From the NCBI GenBank assembly GCA_011319805.1, contig SJRY01000294.1, positions 186,001 through 250,000 of the forward strand: a stretch of DNA of 64,000 nucleotides, read 5' to 3'. This document shows positions 24,244 through 36,677 of the stretch, in pieces (within the stretch, counting starts at the first letter, position 1; every line of letters begins with the position of its first letter). The stretch is from Macrocybe gigantea (taxonomy: Eukaryota; Basidiomycota; Agaricomycetes; Agaricales; Callistosporiaceae). Position numbers and translations under genes: made by a program. The notes beneath the pieces are model-generated. The model had not been told where the DNA came from and ran no database searches. It worked only from the letters and a program-made list of their open reading frames with translations.

Positions 24244-25966
24244 CTAGACGAGAGCACCAGCGAGTGACACCAGGGACCTGGGAGGCGGCGGCGGGACCGG
24301 ATCTTCGACGGGCAAGCCTGCCTCTTTCCACGCCTTGAACCCGCCAACGACGTCCGTCGCGTTCAACAACCCGAGCTGCTGCAGCGCCAGCGCCGCAAGA
24401 CTGCGCAAGCACGTGAGAAAAAGGTCAAAAAAGGGGCGCGTGGGGCTCACCTCGAGGTATACCCCTCCGAGCAAAACACGATCACGCGCAGGTCGTACCT
24501 GTCCACGACGGGCAGTCTGGCGTCGGACCGAGGGTCGAAGCGCCACTCGAGGACGTTGCGCTCGATGCAGAGCGCTCCGCGTATCCCGCCTTGTTGCGCG
24601 CGCTGTCGCTCTGGGCGGATATCGACGAGGAAGCAGGGCGCGTTCACCGCGGACGAGACCACCACGTCCGTGTCTGCATGTCCCTGCGCGCCCTGCCGGC
24701 GGCGGCGGTCGTAGCCGGGCAGGGTTCATCCATCTCGTCATGTTCATCGTACTCCTCCACATCGTCATACTCGTGTCCAAACGCGCTCGCTCCGTCTCCG
24801 CGCAGCTCCTCGAACGCTTCGAGCGGCGTGAGGCGCTGCAGCTTCGCTCTCGCTTCCGCCAGCATCTGATCGATGCCTTTCGAGCCAGGCGGCGGGAGAA
24901 GCGGGTCGATCGGCGCTCTGGCCGCCTTGCGGACGATGTCCAACAGGGCGGTAGTATCATACGTATCGTTATAGCCCTCTACCTCGGGTCCGGCAGCCGC
25001 CGCCGCCGCTCTCGTCGCACGGCGCAGCGCAGCGCTGTCCCGCGCGCGACCCGGACGCGCGGATTCGAACGCGCCAGAGACGTAAGCCAGGAAGCGGTGC
25101 GGGTCCGCGAGCGAGGTGGACGTTTTGTCGATGGAGGAGAGCGCGGAGGCGAGCGGCGTCAGGCGGCCGAGGAACTTTGACGAGGCGAGGAGCGTCGCGC
25201 GCTGGACGCAGTCTTGGGACGAGCCGAGGATGATGAGCATGTTCGCGTCCGGGTGCGCGGTCGTCCTCGTGGGGATCAGAGGCCCTTGTGGAAAAGTGGA
25301 CTGGCTGGCGTGGGGATGTCCGCGGTGAGTGGGTGAGATGGGCGTGTTGAGCGTGCTGGAAGGCGTGGAGCTTCCGCCAGAGGTGGATATGACGAAAAGG
25401 TGCTCTGAGAGCGTGAGGCGGTGCTGGATGATGTCTGCGACGGTGTGAAGAAACCGTTCATCGTCGGCGGTGGAGAGCGTAAAAGTGACGCCGATGCGCA
25501 CACCTGGAGAAAGAAGTTCGAAGCGGTAATGAAGACGCTCGATGTTTGACGTACCGTCGACGGACTCTGCGTTGGTGATCGCGCGAACGGCGATCTCCTT
25601 GGCGACCTGGGTCCTCACGTCGTCCAGAGTCCGAAGGGGCGGCAGAGGAGGAGCAGGAGCGGGCGGCGACGATGGAGAATGGGAAGCAGAATGCGCGAGC
25701 GATCGCGCCGCATCGGAGTCGCGCGGACGGACTTGCGTGCCCTGCGCTCGTGCTCTGGCCGTCGACGTCGAAGGGGAGGACGAGGAGGACGAGGAGGCGG
25801 TGACGGACGAGGCGGAGAGGAGGAGGCGGAGTGACTGTGATGATCGGTGTTTGTGTCCATGTTCGTGGAGTGACGTCAATCCCTCTCTGTCCTCGATGTT
25901 CAGCGCTTTCAGAAGAACGCTGGTCAGCACTGAGCCATCTCTCACGACACACAAGACAGCTGACAA
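24244..25966 (-). CDS. Rhodanese-domain protein with an uncharacterised N-terminal domain
   Basis: Exons are about 25555-25966, 24451-25503 and 24244-24400; the first intron is 51 bp, a multiple of three, so it can also be read through. The C-terminal third is a rhodanese domain: CFLVDIRPERQRAQQGGIRG, ERNVLEWRFDP, YDLRVIVFCSEGYTS with the catalytic Cys, and GLLNATDVVGGFKAWKEAGL. The N-terminal 350 residues begin with hydrophobic VLTSVLLKAL, have a Ser/Ala/Pro linker, then a conserved-looking domain (HTVADIIQHRLTLSEHLFVI, VQRATLLASSKFLGRLTPLA) that I cannot name. One missing base near 24724 separates this part from the rhodanese frame (EMDEP then PGYDRR). No in-frame ATG was found, and the 5' end near 25966 is uncertain. 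It may act in sulfur transfer, but the N-terminal domain leaves the role open. Confidence 0.7.
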
Positions 25967-26011
25967 TGCTCTATACAGCCTCAGATATCCATATTGTAAG
26001 CATCAAACACA
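25967..26011. promoter_or_regulatory. Very short divergent spacer between rhodanese and FMP46-like genes
   Basis: Only about 45 bp separate the apparent 5' end of the minus-strand rhodanese gene from the ATG of the plus-strand gene. The two genes must share control elements, or the rhodanese gene starts further inside its current model. Confidence 0.4.
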
Positions 26012-26560
26012 ATGACAATTGCGATGCTCACCACGCGGAAAAGCCACAACCCGTCTTCTCCGCCGTCCCTGAAAGCCCTCTCGCTCCTGCGCGCATCGCT
26101 GTCGGGACCCTACCCTCCGACGAACCCGTCCAACCCGCCGCTCGACTTCAACCTCGAGGTCGTCGAGCACCCGCCGACCGTCGACCAGCTCAAGACGATC
26201 CAGTCGTACTCCTCCGCGCCCTCCATCGCCGCGCTCCAAACCCCTCAAACGCAAACCGAGAGCACGACGCAGGACACAGCGACACCGACAACACCGCCGA
26301 CGTTCCTCTCTGCGCACTACAGCGCCCCGTCGGGCGCAGACCGCGCCGCGCTCGAGAACCCGTCGGCGCTTGCGACGCTCGCGGCGCAGAACCCGAGCGC
26401 GATCAGGTGGCCTATCGTCGTGGACTGGCTCGGCGGCCGCGTCAGCGTCGGCGACGTCGATGGCGTGCGCGGCATGCTGGAGAGCCTCCGTAAGAGGCGC
26501 GATGGAGAGGAGGTCGCCGATGAGGATCGTGTGGACCAGCCAAAGGGCTGGTTTACGTGA
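26012..26560 (+). CDS. FMP46-like thioredoxin-fold protein (DUF1687)
   Basis: A single exon of 182 residues starts at the ATG at 26012. MLTTRKSHNPSSPPSLKALS followed by LRASLSGPYPPT, DFNLEVVEHPPTVDQLKTIQ, IRWPIVVDWLGGRVSVGDVD and the C-terminal VDQPKGWFT fit the fungal Fmp46/DUF1687 family, described as putative mitochondrial redox proteins with a thioredoxin-like fold. The usual CxxC pair is absent; the position after the first strand reads HNPSSPPSLKAL, so any redox role would need another mechanism. The family name is from memory of its conserved C-terminal motif. Confidence 0.75.
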   Translation: MTIAMLTTRKSHNPSSPPSLKALSLLRASLSGPYPPTNPSNPPLDFNLEVVEHPPTVDQLKTIQSYSSAPSIAALQTPQTQTESTTQDTATPTTPPTFLSAHYSAPSGADRAALENPSALATLAAQNPSAIRWPIVVDWLGGRVSVGDVDGVRGMLESLRKRRDGEEVADEDRVDQPKGWFT

Positions 26561-26736
26561 CTGTAAAAATGTGTTATACGCAGTGCAAATGTCGATACAC
26601 GATCTCGCAAGACGTGCATCAGATGCGATACTATTACATGCGATCGATACAATAGAATGATGGTACAGCAGCGTCCGAGTCGTCAAACAAAATATGGCAT
26701 CGTGTTCTGCAGAAAGAACCGAGATGAACCATCAAA

Positions 26737-28175
26737 TCAATTCATCATAGGAAAAATTGCACCCACCATCTTGCGCATCTGCATCCCCTTGTCCCTCTCA
26801 TTCTCCTCCGCCGCGTCAAACACGATAAACCGCCTTGCGACACCACCTGACCCTTTCGACCAGCTCGCCGAACCGAGCGCCGCCTCTGCCCTCCCAGGCA
26901 GCTCACCGCTCCGTTCTCGCTCCGCAGCGCCCTCCGCATGCTGTTCTCCTTCTCCCCCGAGCTCGCCCCCGTCCCCGTCCCGATGACCAGTATCGACGCC
27001 AGGTTACCGCACCGATAGCAGTAATTCGGCGCGCTCCAGACGGTCACGAGCTGCTCGTCGAACATGTACTTGTACCCCTCTTGCACGAGCTGGTGCGCCC
27101 TCGCCACCATCGACAGGTCGTTGATGTGGTTGAACTAGAGTGTGTGCGAGCATGTGTGAGACGAGAGTGTGGTAGGGGCTCTGCCGGCTCACCTCCTGCG
27201 TCACACTTCCACCGAACAGCCAGCCGGCACCGCGAGGACTCACGGCCCAGTTGTCCACCTCGTCCGGATCGCTCCACATCAGGTCTGTGAGCCGAGAAGC
27301 CGCCCGTCAACCGACGAGTGTACGAGAATTAACAAGGGGAAGCTGCGTGAGCACGCGCACCGCAGAATGCGCCCTCGTGTGGGATCTCCTGTGCGCGGGA
27401 GAGCACGCGTATCTGGTCGAGCGTGCGTATGTCCGGCGAGAGGCCGCCGTGCACGCAGAGTATCGTGCCGTCGATGATCTAGGAAAAGGACTGTGGGTTG
27501 AAAAAAAAAAAAAGAGGACCTGCAGGAAGGGACGGGGGCCAGACGCACCGCAGCGAGGTTTAGATGGTCGAACACGCTGCAGCAAGCTTTCCAAACAGCC
27601 GCAGAGCCGTATTTCTGTTGGCATTCGTCTGGAGAGGGGGAATGAAGACAATGACGCGAGAAGACATTTGGTGAGAGCTTGCCGTAGAATCCGTACACTT
27701 GCGTGATCTGTCGACTCTCGTGGTTTCCGCGGAGCAGGCTGACTTTGTCTGGGTATCTATTTGATCGGAGTGGTAAAAAAAGAAGAAGACGCGGGCTGGG
27801 ATGTCGCACCTGGCTTTGAGGGCGAGGAGAAGCGACACGGTTTCGAGGCTGTAATGCCCTCTGTCCACAAAGTCACCCTTATCACAAGCAGTTCCAGACA
27901 AAGCCACTCGGAACGTCAAAAAAGGAAAAAGAATGCACCATAAAGATGTAGCTCGTCTCAGGGACCATGCCGCCCTTTCTGAGGAGCTCAAGGAGGTCCC
28001 AGAACTGGCCGTGGATGTCTCCGCACACGGTGACGGGGCTCGAGACGGGCTGGATGTTGGACTCTTCGATGAGGATCGCGCGCACGAGCTCGCAAAGCGT
28101 CTTCATGTCGTGCTCTGGGAGGTACTTGCAGGTGAGCAGTTGTGATATCCATTTGTCGGGGTCGGAGCTGCGCAT
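26737..28175 (-). CDS. PPG1: PP2A-like Ser/Thr phosphatase catalytic subunit (PPG1/PP6 class)
   Basis: Seven exons: 27939-28175, 27810-27877, 27683-27756, 27549-27628, 27361-27478, 27193-27284 and 26737-27134. All metal-binding and catalytic motifs of the PPP family are present: [77 protein letters not shown] and [31 protein letters not shown] and the closing residues favour the PPG1 or Sit4/PP6 branches over PP2A or PP4. PPG1 acts in glycogen control and STRIPAK-linked pathways in yeasts. The intron between exons 3 and 4 uses a GC donor (GCAAGC). In the G-rich stretch near 26975 one missing base would give the family-like tail [20 protein letters not shown] and the stop at 26737; as printed the frame ends at 26745. 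Confidence 0.88.
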
Positions 28176-28345
28176 CGCAGGCGGAGGAGAACAGTTGCTG
28201 TAAAATGTGTTGGGTGTAGCCCTGTTGTCTTACGTAATACACGCGTCACGAGTGGACGTGGCTGCTTCGACTGTGAGTGGCAGACAATTCCTTTTTTCGA
28301 TGCGGCGTGCAACAAGAGGCCACTTGCAGGCTTCAACCGCTCCTC
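28176..28345. promoter_or_regulatory. Divergent promoter between phosphatase and EMC1
   Basis: About 170 bp separate the two start codons, so the PP2A-like phosphatase and EMC1 are likely expressed from one bidirectional promoter. No TATA box or named operator was recognised. Confidence 0.45.
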
Positions 28346-31300
28346 ATGGCTTTCGTCGTGCTTGCTGCTGATAGCCGTGTTGGCGGTCCTCCCTGGAGCT
28401 CTAGCGTTGCACGAAGCGGACGTGGGCGTCGTCGATTGGCACAAACGCCTGGTGGGCGTGCCGCTGGTTGGCGGAAGGAGTCTGGCGCCCAGCTTCAGGA
28501 TCGTGGATGGTCTCCGGACGAACGAGAGCTCGGGCGACGAGGCGCTGGGAAGAGGCATTTGGTCTTTACGGCGACTGGGAACAACGTGTTGGCGGCTGTT
28601 GATCCTGTGGATGGAAGCGTCGGTGCGTCTCTCAGTTCTGCCTCGCAAGACGATGCTGCATTGTTTTCATAGCTTGGAGATATGTATACGAGCCTGAAGA
28701 TCGGATAGCTGGGTATTACAAGGATGATACTCATAACAGTTGCGTCCTTCCCAGCCCTACCAAGGATTTCCTGACGTCTGGACTATATGCAGTTATTGCA
28801 TCGCTTCGGCCCTGGAGGCTCTATTCTCCGCGCATTTGAAGCCGCCACCGGTCATCTGGTTTTGGAGAAACAGTTGCATTCTCGCCATCGGAGGGTCACC
28901 TCTCCGAACCGCATCATCTGGGCAAATCCGCCGCGTTCGAGCGACAGCACGGCTCGGGCCTTCCCCACCTCTACGTCCTCACCAACGGCCATACGATTCG
29001 CAAGATTGACGCGAACACGGCGGAAACGCTTTGGAAGTGGTCTTCACCCGACCAGACGTACGTGTTCCCTGAAACGACGTGTCTTTTTCTCCAGACGCCT
29101 GATGAGCTGCGTTTTTTTACAAAGATCGTTGACCATATACTCCAAGCTCGTCGCTACTCCTTCTGCGATTTACGCCATCGGCGTGTCCAAGTCCTTCGCC
29201 TCTTTCACTTTGCATGTCACGTCGCTCTCCCCGTCGTCCGGGGAGGTCCTGGCTTCGACCGAAGTTCCGTCGAGCGTCAAAGAGGCCGTGACGCAATTCC
29301 TGGTTCTGCGGTCCGACGACGTCATTCGCCTTGTGTGGCTAGACCAAGGGACCACGATCGCTTCTGTTCCGCTGATGCCTTCGCTCGCTGGACCGTCGCG
29401 TAAGCCTGTCGCCATGAAAGGAAAGGGCTACAGCAACGTTTTGGACCTCGGCCCCGTCGTCGGAGAGCAACTGGGATACTTTATTGCGATGAAGCCGGAT
29501 GGCGTGGCGAGAGTGGTGAGACTGGCCGGTGGTGCTGGTGCGAGTGAGCTGGACCCGGGCCTGAAAGGCATATGGGAGTTTGGGAAGAGCAAGGAGGCGG
29601 GCGAGGACGACGTTTCTGATTCTGTTTTTGCAGGCGCTGTCGCTGAGAATGGCAGACTCGTTCTGGCCAGGGCGTATTGGTCTCATTCGTCCAGGGTAAG
29701 TCGACCCAGAGGATTTGCGTTGATTTTAGACTTACCTTGATTCCGCAGAAAGCCAAGATGGAACTCTATTCGCCTGCCTTTGGAGAAGCAAAGTCGCACA
29801 CCTCGACACTTGCATTTGGGTTCGACACGCTTTCTCATGGTATAATCGGCCATGTACGACCTTTCTTGTTTTTCCACTGCGTGAACTGAACTCTCTCGGA
29901 TCAGGTAGCCCTGGAAGCTACATTTTCGTCTTCGGGCGATCTTACCACACGAGCGCTCGTCACGTCCAGCACCGGTTCTCTTCAGCTCTGGCAGGGTGAG
30001 GAGTTGAAGTGGACGAGAGAAGAGTCTTTGGCTGCGGTCCTCCTCGCCGAGTTCGTAGAGCTTCCTGAGGAGAAGGACGGAATGGGCGTTGATCGTGCAA
30101 AGGAGACTTTGTGAACAGGGTCACAAGGCAGATTGCGGATGCAAAGGTTTGCGACCACTTGATTTTTCCTGACATCCCCTTTTTGTTGATCTGGGCATTT
30201 CGTGCAGGACTTTCCGAAATACGTGCTGCATTTTGTCAAGCGGTTCCTGACAGGCTCCTACGACACGCCGGTGACCGTTTCGTCTGCCACGGCAACGGAC
30301 GGGCAGCATCTCGCCCGAGACACCTTTGGGTTCCGGCAAGTCGTTGTCGCCGCTACGGGTTTCGGCAAGATTTTTGGCATCGATTCGAGCAACGGGCGGA
30401 TTTTGTGGAGTAGGGTGATGGGGCTTGGATGGGCCGAGGCGGTCGGGGGCCAGCTTCATCCCGTGAAGATGTTTGTGGTGAAGAGCGTTGGCGATAATGG
30501 TGATGGTGAGGCTGTTGTGGGCGATGTTGTTGCGGGAGGCCCGGAGGTAGCGGTCGTTGTTCAGAGGACGGCGGAGAATGTAAGCACTTTCTCTTAGGTT
30601 TCCTGATGGCGGATATTTTGATGCATCACAGGGTTTGGTTGACACCGTGATATTCCACGTCGACGCTCTGACCGGCAAAGACGTCAATCACGCTGCGAAA
30701 TCCAACGATGACGGACGTAGCGTCCTGGAAGGCGTCGACGTCATCTCAGGCCCATTAGTGGAATCACACCTCCTCCAGACAGAGTCGCGCAAGATCGTGG
30801 TGCTCCTCGATGAATATCTCCAGGTCTATCTGTACCCGGACACTCCAGAAACTCAGGCCGCCTTCAAGAAACTCGCACCCAAGCTGCACCTGCCGCTTCG
30901 TGCAAGCGTAGGCGACGACGCTCAAGCGTCTGACGCGTCTGCAGCTCCGCCTCCTCGTCGACGGCTGATGGGCCACCAATTCGCGCTGGACCCGCGCTAG
31001 TGACCGGCATGTGGCGTATTCGACGTGGACGTTCTCGCTGCCGGAGGACGAGGATGTGATGGCGCTTATTCCACCAGCAGGCAGGGGCAGGCCTGTCGCG
31101 AGCTTTGGCAAGGTCCTCGGGAACAGGACGACGCTGTACAAGTATCTGAACGACAGGCTGGTTGTGCTGCTGACCAAGCCTGTGTCGGTTCCGGGAGCTG
31201 CGACGTCGGTAAAGCTGACAAAGGCGAGCGCGGGCAGGCCAAAGACGTGCGGCGTGTATGTCTTGGACAGCGTCAAGGGCAGCCTGATATACCGCGCGAC

Positions 31301-32198
31301 CGTCCCTGCGCGTTCCTCGCCGCCTGCGCTGGGGTCTAGAACGCCAGAGTGCGACGTAAAGGCGAGCTTGGCGGAGAATTGGCTGGTGTACAGGTATTAT
31401 GACGAGGACTTTGGCGCGGAGGGCACGACGAAGGGGTGGAGGATCGTCACTGTGGAGTTTTATGAGGGCGACGCGGTGGACGAGAAGACTCGGAGGTTTG
31501 TGTTTCGTTCGGTCGTTGTTGTTGAGCTGATCTTTATCTCTGCCAGTTCGGATATGTCGTCCTACTCACAAGACGCTTTAAACGTGAGAGCGATCGAGCA
31601 GAGCTTTATTTATCCCTTTGAGATAACGGCCATGGCGACCACTCAAACGAAATTTGGCATCACGCTCAAGGACTTGATCGGTGTGTTTTTTGCGATGCCT
31701 GTCTGGTCCGGCATTGTCTGATGGACTCTTACACATAGTTGCGACGAGAAACCACCAAGTACAATCCATCCCCCGACGCTTGTTGGACCCCAGACGGCCA
31801 AACCGGAAACCGACCGCTGAGGAACAAGAAGAGTTTTTAATACCCTACGACCCAGTGTTGCATTACGATCCTAAACGCGTATTATCGCATAATTATGAGG
31901 TGCACACAGGTTTTCTTCGTCATAACCCGGAATTTAACTCGCCCGCGCCGTTATCCAGGTTGCCAACGCATATAAAATCATCACGACACCTGCATTACTA
32001 GAATCCACCTCATTGGTTCTCGTTTTCGGACTGGACATGTTCCTGACTCGCGTGGCGCCGTCGAACACGTTTGACGTCCTGAGCGAAAGCTTCAACAAGG
32101 CCCAACTCGTGTTCACGGTCGCGGGGCTGGCGTTGGCCATTGTGATTACGAAACCGATGGTCAAGAGGAAGCTTTTGAGAGAGAAGTGGTACCAGTGA
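28346..32198 (+). CDS. EMC1: ER membrane protein complex subunit 1
   Basis: Eleven exons: about 28346-28622, 28673-28738, 28800-29057, 29125-29695, 29749-29853, 29905-30146, 30209-30579, 30632-31495, 31547-31680, 31739-31899 and 31959-32198. A hydrophobic leader (LLLIAVLAVLPGALA) precedes LHEADVGVVDWHKRLVGVPL, then the lumenal beta-propeller region, the conserved DUF1620 end (NHQVQSIPRRLLDPRRPN, DPKRVLSHNYEV, LVFGLDMFLTRVAPSNTFDV) and a single C-terminal helix with the ending KRKLLREKWYQ. EMC1 is the large lumenal scaffold of the EMC insertase for tail-anchored and multipass proteins. Frame changes are needed near 28352, 28553, 28811, 28878, 30112 and 30994 (most are a missing base). The exact ATG is uncertain because the leader frame is one base off the ATG at 28346. 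Confidence 0.9.
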
Positions 32199-32468
32199 AG
32201 GAAAAAAAGTTGTTTTACAGTTCGCTGTGGCGGGTCACTTGCGCTGTGCTTATTGCATTGCTGTATTCTTATTCCATCTCGAGGATACATAGAAGACATG
32301 TTGTGTACTATCAAGGCCGTCCGAGTCGCGTATCACACCATCTCGGCCACGTGAACAAAATGGTGCGCGTGCTAACCTACCCTAAACTCGGCCTCCTCAC
32401 AGCAATTTGCAACCGCGTACCTGGACAGTATCTTTAACGTCGCGCCTCCCTGGTGAAATACCTTTAGA

Positions 32469-35400
32469 ATGGACAGCGAAAACGACGAGATGGACTTGTT
32501 CGGTGTTGAGGACGGTGTCATCCTTGACATTTCAACAAGATGCAACTCACAAGCTTCCGACGCGTCCCCGGACTACAGCCAAGCGCCGCGACGCTCCTCA
32601 CGTAAACCCGTTCCAGTAAGAAAGGAAATCAGCACGCTGGTGAAATATGAGAGGAAACGGAAGCGACCGTCTGCAGCACGAGGAAACGACGTTGCGAAGA
32701 AGGCCCGACTTGAGGAGCAAAAAGCTGTGCGTCCTATCAACGATTCACCTGTGCCAATGCCAAGCTATAATTCTCGTCTCTTTTTAATTTTGGCTAGGCA
32801 ACCGGCATCGTGAACGACCTCCGGGACACTCGTGACAAGGTCCGAAGGAGGTGGTTCTATTGCCACCGCGGCCTCGTCGAACCTCTATTGCCCCTCAACA
32901 GCGGATTTTACGATCAGCTGCACTGGGAGCGTCGAACAAAGCAACATTCGTTCCTCATCGTGAGCTGTACGAACAACCCAAGTCGGTCGTCGGCTCAATG
33001 AAGGATTACCAGGTCAGTGTATCTTTAGTCTAACGTTCGACATGGGTGAGTGAATGACAGAATGGTAGCTTTCTGGGTTATCGTTTTTGGTGTACATGTA
33101 TCGAAATGGTACGTTCTTGATTTTGGGTGCTGTCCATTTTCCCCTAGGTAATGACATTGCCAGGAATGAATTGCATTCTGGGTGACGAGTAAATTTCTTC
33201 ACTGCCCTTATGCCAACGATGACGCTGAGCAAGCCTGACAGGATGGGCCTGGAAAGACACTCAGACGCTTCGCTCTTTGCCTACATCAAAGAAGGCTCTA
33301 CTGGTGAATATACCATTTCATCACTGTCACTTTGAGCGACATGTTCATTTGGTTCAGGCTTTCATCCTCCTCATCTTGTCATTTGCCCGCTTTCGGTTTT
33401 GTCGTCATGGGTATCGGTAGGTTGAATACGTAAAATATACGTTATTCGTTCCGTCTGAAAATGCTCTTACACAGGAAGCGGCACGCTGGGTGCCTTCGTT
33501 GCGCTGCGTAAAGTTCCATGGGAATGACAGCGAGCGCCAACGGCTCAAGGACTCGCTTCGTGCTGATCGCAATTTCGATATCATGTTCACGACATACGAA
33601 GTCTATGTCGCCGAAGATACATGGTTCAAGTCGAACAGGTGGATGTATTGCGTACTAGATGAAGGCCACAGAATTAAAAACTCGGACACGAATCTGGCCA
33701 ACAAGTTGCAGACATTAGGGTCCTTATTTCGACTGAGTCTGTCTTTTCTTCTACACCACGATACCTTTCTTTATTGACGGTTTCTTGATTAGTTTTGAGT
33801 GGTACACCCGTACAAAACAACCTAGTGGAACTCTGGAGCCTCCTGCATTGGTTATATCCCTTCGTATTCACGCAGGCAACTGAACATCGTTTCAAGGACT
33901 CGTTCGACCTCACTCGAGGCTCATACGAGCTGTCGTTCCTGAATTCTGCCAAGAAACTCCTTTCCATGATCATGCTCCGCCGTACGAAGTCGGTCGTGAC
34001 GCAAGATGTCCCACCTCGAGAAGAATTGACTGTCTTCATTCCGTTGACAGAGATGCAGCGATTCTGGACCTATCGCTTGCTCACAAGAATGGACGCGCCC
34101 GACCTGAAGAAGATTTTCTCTGGCAACATTAAGAATGAATCCCTTGATGAGGACCTTCCTGCTGACCTTCGCGATCCGCGGGAGGTCCTGTCGAATCTTG
34201 ATAACCAGTCGGACATTGAGCAATTCCGAGGAATACAGGCAAAGTATTGCGTTCGTCTCCTTTTCGCAGACATATATTACTCTCATCTGACTCGTCTATC
34301 TCAGAATGGAAAAAGTTGATGAATCTCCTCCTTCAGTTGCGCAAAGTTTGCGACCAGTAAGTCGATCACAAATCCCCTTCCACGAGCATTTCTGAAAATT
34401 TTACAGTCCGTACACACTCCCCAACGCGGAGCCCGAGCCATATGACGTTGCTGAGCATGTAATCACGGCATCTTCTAAGCTGATCGCCATCGACAAAATT
34501 CTCGCCAACATCCTTCCCAAAGGCGAAAAAGTGCTTATATTTTCTGTAAGTCAAACCCTCTAGAGGAGAGAAACATCGCTAAACACGTCTGTCTATCCGT
34601 AGCAATTTACAAAGTGTGTAGCGCTTTAACTTTAGCGTACAATCGAAGCCAATCGTCCGTCTTCCTTATAGCATGCTAGATATCCTGGAGGACTTCTTGA
34701 CCTTGCGGTCGATACCTTATGCGCGTCTGGATGGCCAAACACCTCGGGCTCGACGAGCCCTGGATATAAGACTAGTGAGGAGCTACCCCCGTGTTTCTAT
34801 ATTGACTCTAATTAATGACACTCTTCCACATCTAGTTCCAACAAGAATTCTCTCGTGAGTCGACATCACACCTAATTGTTAGGGCATATTTACAAAGCGA
34901 TTGATCCCAGCGTACAAAGTCTACTTGGTTTCCACGAAGGCCGGGGGTCTAGGCAAGTATCCAGATGCTTCATTTGAGATGTCGCTAATAGGCATCCATC
35001 CACAGGGATCAATCTCACCAGAGCTACCACTGTCATTATGTGCGAGCCAGATTGGAACCCACAGAATGAGCTTCAAGCAATCGCGAGGGCACACCGTATT
35101 GGTCAAACGAAGGTTGTCAAGGTATGCAAGGCCAGAATATCACTTGAGGCGAAGGAATAACGGTGGTCCGACAGGTCTACCGTTTGATCTGCCAAGGAAG
35201 TGTGGAGGACCAAATGCTCGATCGATTGCGCAGGAAACTCTTCTTGTCCGTCAAGATCATGGGCTCTGACAACCCGGACACGTCGCAAAACACGACCATG
35301 GGCCAAAACGAGCTAGTCAACATCCTGAGGATGGGAAGCAGTGTCTTATCTGAATCGTGCCCTGGCATGAACATCGAAGAGTTCGCAAAGGCAAGCATGG

Positions 35401-36433
35401 AAGAGATCCTCGAGAATTCTCGATCTCTGGAGGGAGCGCGAGATGCCAAATTAAGAAGGAGCTCAACATCGACATCGAAGGGAAACGTGAGAGCGACGAT
35501 CAGGTACGGAACGCAGAGGAAGAGGAACGACGACTCCTGGCCGGAGTCGCGCAGGTACAATCTCGACTGTTCGAGGGGAAAGTCATCGACAAGAAGCGAA
35601 AAAGCAATAATGAGATTGCCCAGGAGTGGGTGGACATGATGAAACGCGCCAAAGTTGACCCGATTATAGTGATAGACGACGTTACGTCCATCAGTCCTGA
35701 GCCCTTGGAAGAGCGAAAGGTACGCGTCGCATCCCGTGGACCCTTTCCAATCGTGTTTTATGTTGCGAGAACTTCCAGGTCATCGAAACTGCGGCCAAGA
35801 AACGAGGGAAGAAATTCGATTCGTCGGACTGGTGTATTCATTGTCGTGATGGCGGTGAACTCTTTTTATGCTCGAGGTGTCCGCGAGGCAGGTTCTATTG
35901 ATTCAAGATCTATTAGAGCCATGCTCACTTCATTTCTGATGTCCCACCAGTCTTTCACGCAGAATGTCGCGGGATTCCAGTGGCGGCATTAAGGAAGGAC
36001 TCCTTGCCAATGTGCACCCAGCATGTTTGCACAGTATGCGATAGGACCACAGCTGAGGCTGGCGGAATGCTCTTCAGGTGCATCCGACCATTTCAGTTTT
36101 CCACGTATACCTCGAGCTGATTCCCCCTCCAGATGCAGGACGTGCCCAGATGCATTCTGTGAAGATTGTCTTCCACCTGGAGACATTGATGCGGTAGGAG
36201 AATCTCTGCCGGAGTTGTGCGTAGCCTCTCAGATATACGGGTGGAGCTTGATCCGATTTCAAATCTTTGACCATTTCAGCCGAGTCTTGGGCTACGGGAA
36301 GCAATCCACAGCATTCTACATCAACTGTCAGGATTGTCGAACCGACCGCGCTCGCAGACCTAGTGCGCAATTTTGGCTGGACTGGGAAACGGAGTTCCGC
36401 TTAGCGGAAAAGATTCTTGCGGCGGAGCAATGA
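32469..36433 (+). CDS. SNF2-family chromatin remodeller with C-terminal PHD finger
   Basis: Twenty exons run from the ATG at 32469 to the TGA at 36431; they include short ones at 33069-33108, 33164-33188, 34603-34613 and 34836-34854. Domain order: acidic N-terminus, basic NLS-like stretch (YERKRKR), SNF2 ATPase (LGDEMGL..., [55 protein letters not shown]), helicase C ([56 protein letters not shown]), a charged coiled region, then a C4HC3 PHD finger ([20 protein letters not shown]...HAEC) and a second Cys-rich pair. It resembles ISWI/LSH-like agaricomycete proteins. Two introns start with GC (34953 and 35888). Frame corrections are needed near 32918, 33252, 33262, 33270 and 35448. The exon 8/9 junction (34254/34305) is my best guess. 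Confidence 0.87.
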
Positions 36434-36677
36434 ACTCTTCCAGACTTTTCTTTTCGTCATTGCATTTTCTTTATCACATATCGTGTCCGTATATTTCATA
36501 ATTGGACATTGTATATATACCGCACCATGTTATAGTGAATTAGAGCAGACACGGATGAATCTGTAACTTGTTCCCGCAGGGAAGGTGTGTTTGGCTTCTC
36601 CGTTAGAAGTAAATAGCTTCCGTGGGTGCCCGATCCGTCCGAGTCGTCGACGTTTATGACGCTGGCAAACTTTCCTT

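Noticed and set aside
24335..25180. 281-codon plus-strand Arg-rich ORF
   Set aside because: It is a shadow of the rhodanese-domain gene in GC-rich sequence.
34244..34269. A 26-bp intron in the SNF2-PHD gene that would also keep the frame
   Set aside because: It is too short for fungal splicing. A 50-bp intron at 34255-34304 is a more reasonable choice, though not proven.
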